A DNA stretch of 64,000 nt from Pirellulales bacterium (GTDB taxonomy: Bacteria > Planctomycetota > Planctomycetia > Pirellulales > JADZDJ01): positions 1 to 64,000 of the forward strand of contig JADZDJ010000158.1 in assembly GCA_020851115.1 (NCBI GenBank), read 5' to 3'. Shown here in pieces: positions 55,209-63,097 of the stretch. The notes under the pieces were generated by a model. It worked only from the letters and a program-made list of their open reading frames with translations, did no database searches and was not told the DNA's origin. The position numbers and the translations under genes are program-made. Within the stretch, counting starts at the first letter, position 1, and each line of letters starts with the position of its first letter.

Positions 55209-56249
55209 ATGTCCATATTACGCAGGAAATTCATCGCCGCACTCGTGGGATTGGCTTCCATGGCAGGCGGAGCATTCGCGGCGCCAAATGCGGTGGAAAC
55301 GCCGACACGCTACTCCTTCTCCGAAGTTCAGATGGGGGCGTCGTGGCGAATTTCATTGTACGCCGACGATCAAGACACTGCAAATCGGGCAGCCAGCGCT
55401 GTGTTCGCACGGGTGGCCGAGCTCAATGGCATCCTCAGCGACTACGATCCACAGAGCGAATTGAGCCGACTCAGTTCGACGGGGGGGATCGGAAAAGCCG
55501 TGCCCCTGGGCGAGGATCTCTGGAACGTGCTGTGGCATTCGCAGCAGCTTGCCGCCAACAGCGGCGGAGCATTTGATGTGACGGTGGGGCCGCTAACCAA
55601 GTTATGGCGACGGGCGCGACGACAACAGGAAATGCCGCGGCCCGAGCTGCTCTCTGCCGCTAGAGACGCCACCGGCTACCGTGCATTGCGACTCGATTCC
55701 GATCGGCGAACCGCGGAATTGCAAAAACCAAACATGCGCCTCGATCTGGGCGGCATCGGCATGGGCTATGCCGTCGACGAAGCATTGAAAGTGCTCAAGC
55801 GAGCGGGGGTCGCTTCGGCAATGATCGACGCCAGCGGCGATATTGGCACGCTGGATGCGCCACCAGGAAATCGAGGCTGGCGAATTGGCATCGCCCCACT
55901 TTCAGGAGACGGGCCTCCGAGCCGATACGTGTCGCTGGCAAACATGGCGCTGACCAATTCCGGCGATGCGTTTCAGGCCGTCGAACTCGGCGGCCAACGA
56001 TTTTCGCATATTGTCGATCCGCATACAGGATTGGGACTCGTCAATCGCAGTTCCGTGGTTGTGATCGCGCCCGATTGCACGACCGCCGACAGCTATGCCA
56101 CCGCGGTCGCCGTGCTTGGTCCGGCACAAGGAATGAAATTGATCGACGCAACGCCGGGAGCGGAAGCATTCGTCGTGCGGCAAGCAGATTCTGGCCAGAT
56201 CGAGACGAGCGAAAGCACGGGCTTCAAGAAATTTGTGGAGGACGATTGA
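55209..56249 (+). CDS. apbE: FAD:protein FMN transferase
   Basis: 346 residues from ATG 55209 (longer starts at 55167 and 54945 exist). A signal peptide (ALVGLASMAGGAFAAP) indicates export. ApbE motifs: SDYDPQSELSRLS, FDVTVGPLTKLWR, DLGGIGMGYAVDEALKVL, DASGDIGTLD and late TTADSYATAVAVLG containing the catalytic/metal Asp. It attaches FMN covalently to threonines of periplasmic flavoproteins such as Rnf or Nqr subunits. Those genes are not in the window. It is divergent from the SUMF gene. Confidence 0.9.
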   Translation: MSILRRKFIAALVGLASMAGGAFAAPNAVETPTRYSFSEVQMGASWRISLYADDQDTANRAASAVFARVAELNGILSDYDPQSELSRLSSTGGIGKAVPLGEDLWNVLWHSQQLAANSGGAFDVTVGPLTKLWRRARRQQEMPRPELLSAARDATGYRALRLDSDRRTAELQKPNMRLDLGGIGMGYAVDEALKVLKRAGVASAMIDASGDIGTLDAPPGNRGWRIGIAPLSGDGPPSRYVSLANMALTNSGDAFQAVELGGQRFSHIVDPHTGLGLVNRSSVVVIAPDCTTADSYATAVAVLGPAQGMKLIDATPGAEAFVVRQADSGQIETSESTGFKKFVEDD

Positions 56250-56595
56250 ATTGACTCGCACTCCGCGGCGCTTCTCGATGCTGAACCAAGCCATCGCGGA
56301 GAGTGGAGCAATGAACCATCGCGGCTGAATCGGAGCATTTTCCAGCAGCAGCGCGGCAATGGATGCCGTTCAACCGGCGGAGCGGAACGTGGCGACGCTG
56401 CGAGAGGGTCACTCGCGGCATGGTCGATTCGATCGCACGAATCGCTATCGAAAAGCGAGGCCATGCCTCAAAATCGGCTTGACCAGAGTCGCTTGGGGGG
56501 ATAGGTTTATTTGGATTCGACGCAAACCATCCTGGGCTTTGGCGTTGTGCCGATTTTCAGGCCCGGGGCAGTCCATCGACCAAAGGAAACCAATC
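56250..56595 (+). other. Leader region before the Bax inhibitor-1 gene
   Basis: About 345 bases without a gene; the frame open from 56359 is the extension of the next gene. A promoter-like pair is at 56479-56507. Confidence 0.4.
56479..56507 (+). promoter_or_regulatory. Possible promoter of the Bax inhibitor-1 gene
   Basis: TTGACC (56479-56484) and TAGGTT (56502-56507) with a 17-base spacer, about 89 bases before the ATG at 56596. Confidence 0.4.
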
Positions 56596-57318
56596 ATGAG
56601 TTACGGTGACAGTCAGTTTTCGGCTGACTCATGGGGAATGACAGCCGAACAGGCCAGCGCCAACGAGCGCGTTGATTTTATCAAGAAGACGTATTTGCAC
56701 CTCTTTGGTGCGGTGCTGTTGTTCTGCGGTTTGGAAGTGGTGTATTTCCAAACCGGAATCGCGGAAAACCTCTTTTCGATGCTCTTTAGCAATGGTCGAG
56801 TAACCTGGCTGGTGGTGTTGGCTGCCTTTATGGCGATTGGCTGGCTCGCCGACTATTGGGCAAAATCGTCCACTTCGGTTGCGATGCAATACGCAGGATT
56901 GGGATTATCCGTGGCGGCATGGTCCGTGATGTTCGCTCCGCTCCTGCTATTGGCGGATCAATTTGGCAACGATGTTATTCCGACGGCCGGCGTGATTACT
57001 TTATTGGCGTTTGGCGGGCTGACGGCAGCAGTGTTCATCACGGGGCACGACTTTTCGTTCCTTCGCGTGGGTTTGATGTTCGGCGGCTTTGCCGCAATGG
57101 CGGCGATTGCTTGCGCCATGCTGTTTGGGTTTCAATTGGGCAATCTATTTGTCATTGCCATGATCGTGCTGTCGTGCGGCTATATTTTGTATGACACATC
57201 CAATGTGCTGCACTATTACCGCATCGGTCAGCACGTCGCCGCAGCGCTGGCGTTATTTGCGTCGCTGGCCCTGCTGTTCTGGTATATCCTGCAATTGGTG
57301 ATGTCATCGCGTCGGTAA
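56596..57318 (+). CDS. Bax inhibitor-1 / YccA family membrane protein
   Basis: 240 residues, start supported by AAAGGA. After about 25 hydrophilic residues come seven hydrophobic helices typical of the BI-1/TMBIM family, including GVITLLAFGGLTAAVFITGHDFSFL and the late SCGYILYDTSNVLHYYR segment whose acidic residues line the predicted channel or sensor site. Bacterial YccA binds the FtsH protease; others conduct calcium. Its exact role here is not known. No operon partner. Confidence 0.88.
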   Translation: MSYGDSQFSADSWGMTAEQASANERVDFIKKTYLHLFGAVLLFCGLEVVYFQTGIAENLFSMLFSNGRVTWLVVLAAFMAIGWLADYWAKSSTSVAMQYAGLGLSVAAWSVMFAPLLLLADQFGNDVIPTAGVITLLAFGGLTAAVFITGHDFSFLRVGLMFGGFAAMAAIACAMLFGFQLGNLFVIAMIVLSCGYILYDTSNVLHYYRIGQHVAAALALFASLALLFWYILQLVMSSRR

Positions 57319-57486
57319 TGTCCGTTGGGCGGTGACCAGTAATCGCGCGACTGACGCATCGAATGCTTGACGCCAGAGCTTGAATTCGATGGTGCTGCGC
57401 GTCCTTGATCGAATCGCAATCCTTGCTATCGCGCGTCGCCGCTGCGCTGGAAAATCTCGGAAGAGTGCCAATCAGTCGTAGCAGTC

Positions 57487-58236
57487 ATGGATGCCGTCGA
57501 GATCATCGCCCATCGAGGTTCCTCCTATCTTGCGCCTGAAAATACTCATGCCGCCATCGAGCTTGCCTGGCAAGAAGGCGCGGATGCGGCCGAAGGAGAT
57601 TTTCGCCTGACGGCCGACGGCAAAATCGTCTCGATGCACGACGACGATTTGCGCCGCACGGCAGGCATCAATCGCCGCGTGGCCGATTGCACGCTCGCTG
57701 AGTTGCAATCTTTCGATGTCGGCGCTTGGAAAAGCCTGCAATACGCCGGCGAAAGGGTTCCCACGCTCGACGAACTGCTCGGCACCGTTCCTGGCGGGAA
57801 GCGATTCTACGTTGAAATTAAATGTGGCGTCGAAATCATCGAACCGCTGCGTCTGGTCATCGCTAGATGCTCCTTAGACCCGCGACAGATCATTCCAATT
57901 GGTCTGCAATTCGACACCATCGCGGCCATCAAACAGGCTATTCCTCAATGCCCGGCCTATTGGGTTGTCGAATTCCAGCGCAATTCTCCAAACGCTTGGC
58001 GGCCGACGCCCGCCGACGTTCTCTGCTCAGCGCAAGCCGCGGGGCTGGATGGACTCGATCTGATGGCCACCGGTCCCATCGATGCCGAATTCGCGCGGCA
58101 AATCCACTCCGCTGGTCTTGGCCTGTGCGTCTGGACCGTGGACGACCCTAAGCTAGCTCGCCATCTCATCGGCCTGGGAGTTCAAGGCATCACGACCAAC
58201 CGACCGGGCTGGCTTCGCGAGCGATTGCGTGGATAA
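57487..58236 (+). CDS. ugpQ: Glycerophosphodiester phosphodiesterase (cytoplasmic type)
   Basis: 249 residues without a signal peptide. The catalytic signature is present: HRG (9-11) and PENT (17-20), metal ligands Glu36 and Asp38 in EGDFRLTADG and the catalytic HD at 51-52 in SMHDDD. YVEIKCG and the final CVWTVDD strand complete the TIM barrel. It releases glycerol 3-phosphate from glycerophosphodiesters, which fits the glpD gene 149 bases downstream. Confidence 0.9.
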   Translation: MDAVEIIAHRGSSYLAPENTHAAIELAWQEGADAAEGDFRLTADGKIVSMHDDDLRRTAGINRRVADCTLAELQSFDVGAWKSLQYAGERVPTLDELLGTVPGGKRFYVEIKCGVEIIEPLRLVIARCSLDPRQIIPIGLQFDTIAAIKQAIPQCPAYWVVEFQRNSPNAWRPTPADVLCSAQAAGLDGLDLMATGPIDAEFARQIHSAGLGLCVWTVDDPKLARHLIGLGVQGITTNRPGWLRERLRG

Positions 58237-58385
58237 TCGGTCTGCCGACGAACCGATGCAAATTGAAAGCCTGGCAACAATCATTCGAGTGACATTCGCC
58301 AGCACTTTCGCAACTTGCAGCTTACGATTGACGCCGCACCGATTGTATTCATCGTTCATCGTTCAGCATTTACATTTTCTACCTC

Positions 58386-60116
58386 GTGCCCAATTCCGTC
58401 CTCATCCTTGGTGCCGGCATCAATGGCGCTGCCCTTGCGCGCGAGCTGGCTCTCAACGGCGTCGATGTGGTCATCGTCGAACGTCGCGACATCGCTTGCG
58501 GGGCCACCGCTTATTCGTCGCGGCTCATTCATGGCGGCTTGCGGTATCTCGAATATGGCGAATTCGCACTGGTCCGCGAATCGCTCGGCGAACGGACGCG
58601 GCTGCTAACTCTTGCGCCGCACTTTGTCCATCCCCTGCGACTGTTTATCCCCGTACATCACCGCTTCGGCGGCTTGATGGCCGCCGCTAGGCGATTTTTC
58701 GGTCTGAAAGACCGCCCGAGCAAAAAGCCGCTGCATCGTGGGCTATGGACCGTGCGATTGGGGCTCTGGTTGTACGATCATTACGCCCGCGATCCGACGC
58801 TGCCAAAGCGAAAATCGCATTGCACCACGGAATCGGGCATCGTACCGATCGACCCGGCGAAATATCCCTGGACGTGCGAATTCTCCGACGCGCAAGTCGT
58901 ATTTCCCGAACGATTCACCCTTGCGCTGCTCGAAGACGCCCGCCAGCTTGCCGCCAAGCAAGGCAGCCGCTTCTCCATTCACACCTATAGCGAAGCCGCC
59001 TGGGATGGCCGCACGGCAACCATCCGCCAATCGGCAACGCACGAGGCGCTCGAAACCATCGAACCTTCGGCCGTCGTCAACGCCACCGGCGCATGGGTCG
59101 ATCGCACCTTGCAATCGCTCGGCATGATTCAAAATCGCTTGCTGGGAGGCACAAAAGGCAGCCACTTCATCACCGGCCACGCGCGGCTGCAAGCACTGCT
59201 CGACGGCCGCGCGGTTTACACGGAAGCCACCGACGGCCGGCCGGTCTTCATTCTGCCGTTCGTCAAGGGCACACTCGTCGGCACGACCGACGTACCCTTC
59301 GATGGCGATCCCGAAACGGCCGTCGCCACGCCGCAAGAACTCGATTACTTGATTGCCGCCGTCAACGAAGTCTTTCCGAATCTCGGCCTGACGACTGCCG
59401 ACATCGAACTCCACTACGCCGGCGTTCGGCCACTGCCATTTACCGACGCCAAAACCACGGCCGCCATCACGCGCCGGCATTGGATGGAAGAACATCGTGG
59501 CAGCCCTGTGCCGTGCTTCTCGATCATCGGCGGAAAGCTTACGACCTGCCGCTCATTGGCCGAAGAAGCGGCCAACACGATTCTCGAACGTCTGCATCTG
59601 CCGCACACGGCCAATTCACGCCAGCGGCCGCTCCCTGGCGGCGAAAACTATCCTGCCGACGAGGAAGCGTTGCATTGGTCGTGGCAGCAACTTGCCGCTC
59701 GCTGCCAACTCCCGGTCGAATCGGTCGAAGCCGTGTGGAAACTCTGCGGCACGCGCGCGATCGCAATTCTCACGCAGTTATGCGGAAGATCATCCAATGC
59801 AGGCGTCTCGCTCCGCGAGGCGCAACCTGTCGCGGAGGGAGAGTCGCGTCACTCTCACCCCTTGCTGGCCGGAACCTCGCTGCCGATCGTCTACTCTCGC
59901 TGGCTGATCGACCACGAATGGGTTACTACGCTCGGCGATTTCGTTGAACGCCGCCTGATGCTGCTCTATCAACCGTCGCTGCGCCGAGAGTGTCTCGAAC
60001 AACTTGCGGATCTATTGATCGAAGCTGGCAAACTATCCGTCACCGAAAAGCAATCCGCAATCAATGCCGTTGTCCGGCGACTGCAAACTCATTTTGGCAA
60101 AAGAGTCGTCGCCTGA
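58386..60116 (+). CDS. glpD: Glycerol-3-phosphate dehydrogenase, FAD-dependent
   Basis: 576 residues, GTG start. The N-terminal FAD motif LGAGINGAALARELALNG is followed by SSRLIHGGLRYLEYGEF, the GlpD/GlpA hallmark. VVNATGAWVD, GGTKGSHFI and PFVKGTLVGTTDVPFDGD also fit, and the DAO C-terminal domain (about 400-560) is present. It oxidises glycerol 3-phosphate to dihydroxyacetone phosphate and donates electrons to quinone at the membrane. The C-terminal region contains a 10-20 residue Arg/Glu-rich insertion (SLREAQPVAEGESR). With ugpQ it forms a glycerophosphodiester use module. Confidence 0.93.
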   Translation: MPNSVLILGAGINGAALARELALNGVDVVIVERRDIACGATAYSSRLIHGGLRYLEYGEFALVRESLGERTRLLTLAPHFVHPLRLFIPVHHRFGGLMAAARRFFGLKDRPSKKPLHRGLWTVRLGLWLYDHYARDPTLPKRKSHCTTESGIVPIDPAKYPWTCEFSDAQVVFPERFTLALLEDARQLAAKQGSRFSIHTYSEAAWDGRTATIRQSATHEALETIEPSAVVNATGAWVDRTLQSLGMIQNRLLGGTKGSHFITGHARLQALLDGRAVYTEATDGRPVFILPFVKGTLVGTTDVPFDGDPETAVATPQELDYLIAAVNEVFPNLGLTTADIELHYAGVRPLPFTDAKTTAAITRRHWMEEHRGSPVPCFSIIGGKLTTCRSLAEEAANTILERLHLPHTANSRQRPLPGGENYPADEEALHWSWQQLAARCQLPVESVEAVWKLCGTRAIAILTQLCGRSSNAGVSLREAQPVAEGESRHSHPLLAGTSLPIVYSRWLIDHEWVTTLGDFVERRLMLLYQPSLRRECLEQLADLLIEAGKLSVTEKQSAINAVVRRLQTHFGKRVVA

Positions 60117-60165
60117 GGCAATCGCCATGCGCCGCCAAATGCGAGCCTGACCATCGACAACCGTC

Positions 60166-61002
60166 TTGCTTCATCAAGCTCAAAAAATCACCGCCGCCGC
60201 CAATTTCATCCGCGACCGGTGGAACGGTGCCCCGCGCGCCGGAGTCATCCTCGGGACCGGACTGGGGAACCTCGCGTCGTTCATTGAAAATCCCACAAAC
60301 ATTCCCTACGAGGAAATCCCACATTTTCCGCGTTCGACCGCCATCGGCCATCGGGGGCAACTCGTTTGCGGCACGCTGGCCGGGCTGCCGGTCGTGACGA
60401 TGGAAGGCCGCTTCCACGTCTATGAAGGCTATCCGCAGTGGCAAATCACACTGCCGGTGCGCGTGATGAAATCGCTGGGCATCGATCTACTCGTCGTCTC
60501 CAATGCCAGCGGCGGCCTGAACCCTCGGTACCGCAGCGGCGAAGTCATGGTCCTCGACGACCACATCAACCTGATGCACGCTAGTCCACTCATGGGCATC
60601 AACGACGACCAGCTCGGCCCGCGTTTTCCCGACATGAGCAGCCCCTACGACCGCAACCTTGTCGAACGAGCGCTGGAAATTGCCCGCCAAGAAAACTTCG
60701 TCGCCCACCGCGGCGTTTATGTCGCGCTGAGCGGCCCGAATTACGAAACCCGGGCCGAATACCGCTTGCTGCGAAAAATCGGCGGCGACGTTGTCGGTAT
60801 GTCCACCGTGCCGGAAGTGATCGTCGCCGTCCACTGCGGCTTGCGGGTGCTGGCCATCTCGACGGTCACGAATGTCTGCCAGCCCGATACGCTCGCAGCC
60901 ACCAGCGGCGAAGAAATCGTCGCTGCCGCCGCCGCCGCGGAGTACAAGGTCCGCACGATGGTGCTAGGAGTCCTCGCCCAAGAGACAAATGGTCAGGGCT
61001 AA
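60166..61002 (+). CDS. punA: Purine nucleoside phosphorylase I
   Basis: 278 residues from a TTG start. Family motifs of the trimeric PNP/MTAP class: GVILGTGLGNLASFIE, the phosphate loop GHRGQLVCG, MEGRFHVYEGY, VSNASGGLNP, LSGPNYETRAEYR and MSTVPEVIVA, then TNVCQ. It phosphorolyses inosine and guanosine. The N-terminus starts HQAQKITAAANFIRDRW, in keeping with family length. The spacing to glpD is only about 50 bases, so co-transcription is possible although the pathways differ. Confidence 0.92.
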   Translation: MLHQAQKITAAANFIRDRWNGAPRAGVILGTGLGNLASFIENPTNIPYEEIPHFPRSTAIGHRGQLVCGTLAGLPVVTMEGRFHVYEGYPQWQITLPVRVMKSLGIDLLVVSNASGGLNPRYRSGEVMVLDDHINLMHASPLMGINDDQLGPRFPDMSSPYDRNLVERALEIARQENFVAHRGVYVALSGPNYETRAEYRLLRKIGGDVVGMSTVPEVIVAVHCGLRVLAISTVTNVCQPDTLAATSGEEIVAAAAAAEYKVRTMVLGVLAQETNGQG

Positions 61003-61113
61003 TTGAACCGTCATGAATTTAGCCGTTGAGCAACAGGATTCTGACGCTTGCGAGAACGATTGACCGCTTACTGATCCCCGAATCCGCGAAATCGGCGACT
61101 CGCGGCGCGACAT

Positions 61114-61977
61114 CTACAACAATTTTCCAATTTCGTAGATTTCTTCCGCGTCGAGGACCAAGCCGTTGGTTTCAAACATCCGCTGAATTGCTGCTTTGTG
61201 AATTTTCATCTTGGTGCCGCCGACGCCCAACGCTCCGTAGCAGATGAGACGATCGCGCTGTTTCGCTTTGTCCATCACGTCAACACCTTCGATGCCCAAC
61301 GGCGGCACGGCGTTCAGGTCGATGGCGACGGCCAGCGATTGGCAGCCACGAAGCACGTCGGCGGGCAGCAGTGTTACTCCCGCTGCCCCGGCCGCAATCA
61401 CCACGGCGACTCCCTCCAACGCGGCCCGTAGTTCGCCGGCCGAATTCGTGGCGATCGGGGAAATCACAGCATCCGTTGCCCGCTGCTCAATGGAACGGCA
61501 GACCGCCTCTGCCTTGCGCAAGTCGCGAGAACCGACGCGCACTGTGGCTCCTTCTCGCGCCAGTAGCCGGGCCGCGCGATTACCGACCGGACCGGTTCCG
61601 CCGAGCACCAAGGTCGTCTTGCCGCGCAACTCGCAGTGCTTGGCGGCCGCCAAGACGGCGGCCGCCGCAGTGGTGTTCGAGCCGTTGGGATCGAGCATCG
61701 CCGAAACGCGCATCGGACCGAAGAACGTCTGGCGAACTTCGTCGAACAGCGCTTCGCTGGCCTTCACGTCCGACCCGCCGACAAAAATTGCCGTTGCTTT
61801 TAAGTCCTCTGGACCGCGAGTAAAAATCGCGCCATGCACCAGGGCGCGCACCTGAGCGGCCGACACGCCTCCATGGCGAAAGAGCTGATTGACGCCTGCG
61901 TCTACGGCCACCACCGAGTCGAACACGCTCGGCTGCGGGTCGGGATCGAGTTGCAAAAGAATTTTCGACTTGGACAT
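61114..61977 (-). CDS. mtdB: Methylenetetrahydromethanopterin dehydrogenase (NAD(P)-dependent)
   Basis: 287 residues. The NAD(P)-binding region is LVLGGTGPVGNRAARLLAREGATV with GSRDLRKAE just after; the N-terminal VVAVDAGVNQLFRHGGV, LDPNGSNTTAAAAVLAA and the late ALGVGGTKMKIHKAAI match MtdB of methylotrophs. It oxidises methylene-H4MPT formed by Fae, encoded 160 bases upstream on the same strand, so the pair catalyse consecutive steps of formaldehyde oxidation. Planctomycetes are known to carry these C1 genes. A long imperfect hairpin lies between the two genes. Confidence 0.92.
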   Translation of the reverse strand: MSKSKILLQLDPDPQPSVFDSVVAVDAGVNQLFRHGGVSAAQVRALVHGAIFTRGPEDLKATAIFVGGSDVKASEALFDEVRQTFFGPMRVSAMLDPNGSNTTAAAAVLAAAKHCELRGKTTLVLGGTGPVGNRAARLLAREGATVRVGSRDLRKAEAVCRSIEQRATDAVISPIATNSAGELRAALEGVAVVIAAGAAGVTLLPADVLRGCQSLAVAIDLNAVPPLGIEGVDVMDKAKQRDRLICYGALGVGGTKMKIHKAAIQRMFETNGLVLDAEEIYEIGKLL

Positions 61978-62008
61978 TCACACACCGTCGTGATCCATTG
62001 AAACAAGC

Positions 62009-62085
62009 AGCGGGTGAAGGGGTGAGCGGGTGAAGGGGCGAGAATGCACCTCTCGCCTGGTCACCATTTCACCTCTTCACCCGCT
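62009..62085. repeat. Long imperfect hairpin between fae and mtdB
   Basis: Arms 62009-62043 and 62051-62085 are 35 bases each and complementary at 28 positions, around a 7-base loop. The left arm repeats CGGGTGAAGGGG-like units internally. It would fold into a long stem in the transcript. Confidence 0.6.
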
Positions 62086-62138
62086 CTTGCCGTACATTTG
62101 ACTCCACCGACCATACGAGGCCGAGGCCGTCGAGCGAC

Positions 62139-62636
62139 TTAGAATCCGCGGAACGGATGCACGGCTTTTTCCTTGCCGGCAATCATTTCCTCGGCCGACG
62201 GCTTGCCCTTCATCGCGTTGGCAATCGATTCCTTGGTGGCTTCGTAATTGTAGTTGTAGATTTTCTTGTCGTCGGCCGCATCCCAATGAATGAACACGCC
62301 GCAGACGATACAGAGTTTTTCGGCGTCGGCCTTGGGAATGACGCCAGCTTCGACGCTGTCGGCGACGGCCTTGGCGACGGCAGCCTGCGCAGGGCCGAAC
62401 ATCTGCACGGCTTGCTTGGCACCCTTGATGGTAACCTTGGTAATGAGCACGGTCGCGGGCTTGACGGCCAAATTCGGCGTCAGCACGGCAAGCAAGTTCG
62501 AGTGCCCTTCGCTTTGACGCGCCAAGGCGTTGGCGAATGCGTGGCCGACGGGGCCTTCCTTGTCGCCAATCAACAGGTCGATGTGAGCTACTTCGTTGCC
62601 TTCTCCTTTGAGCGACTCGCCGATGAACATGGACAT
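62139..62636 (-). CDS. fae: Formaldehyde-activating enzyme
   Basis: 165 residues from ATG 62636, which has AGGAGA eight bases upstream; the frame open to 62765 is not used. The start MSMFIGESLKGEGNEVAHIDLLIGD includes the catalytic His (residue 18) and the rest matches Fae closely (HAFANALARQSEGHSNLL, KPATVLITKVTIK, GPAQAAVAKAVADSVE). It condenses formaldehyde with tetrahydromethanopterin to methylene-H4MPT. The C-terminal lysine-rich part is normal for the family. Its leader carries a terminator-like hairpin. Confidence 0.95.
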   Translation of the reverse strand: MSMFIGESLKGEGNEVAHIDLLIGDKEGPVGHAFANALARQSEGHSNLLAVLTPNLAVKPATVLITKVTIKGAKQAVQMFGPAQAAVAKAVADSVEAGVIPKADAEKLCIVCGVFIHWDAADDKKIYNYNYEATKESIANAMKGKPSAEEMIAGKEKAVHPFRGF

Positions 62637-63097
62637 GCTACGTTCTCCTAAAATATTGTGGGTGTCAAACAAAACGGCCGACGATTTACTCGGCCGCCAA
62701 CAAGCAAAGGTCGAACCGAGGAGCATAACATAGTTGCGTCGCTTTTCAAGGGAAAGGGGTAGCAAGGCAGGGCGAATGCAGTGGCCGGAAAATTATTTCG
62801 AGAACAAGGAGACAGGGGCAGCGGGAGAAGGCAAGGAGGAGAGAAGCTTTTCGTGGGCTGTTTTCGCGGTTTCCCTTCCTTGCACAGCCCTCTTCTGCTG
62901 ATAGCTCGTCTTGGCTTTCCATGATCGTTGGTCGCGTTCCAATAGAGCCGAACAGTGACGCCGTGGTATTCCCACCCTGCTCGGTGAAATAAACAGCCAC
63001 GCCTGTTTCACATCCATCGTGGGAATGGCGTCGATCCGCCGTCCAATCGATTGCGTGGAATTTCTGCCGCCGTTTGGCATGCAACATCGGCATCGAT
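62637..63097 (-). other. Intergenic region selA-fae
   Basis: About 460 bases on the minus strand between selA and fae. Only the hairpin at 62675-62696 is notable. The open frame at 62746-63408 overlaps selA antisense-wise in another frame and is not convincing. Confidence 0.45.
62675..62696 (-). terminator. Terminator-like hairpin upstream of fae
   Basis: Read on the minus strand: CGGCCGA, 8-base loop, TCGGCCG, then TTTTGTTTG. The stem is a perfect 7 bp. It could terminate selA transcripts or act as an attenuator about 40 bases before the fae start. Confidence 0.5.
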
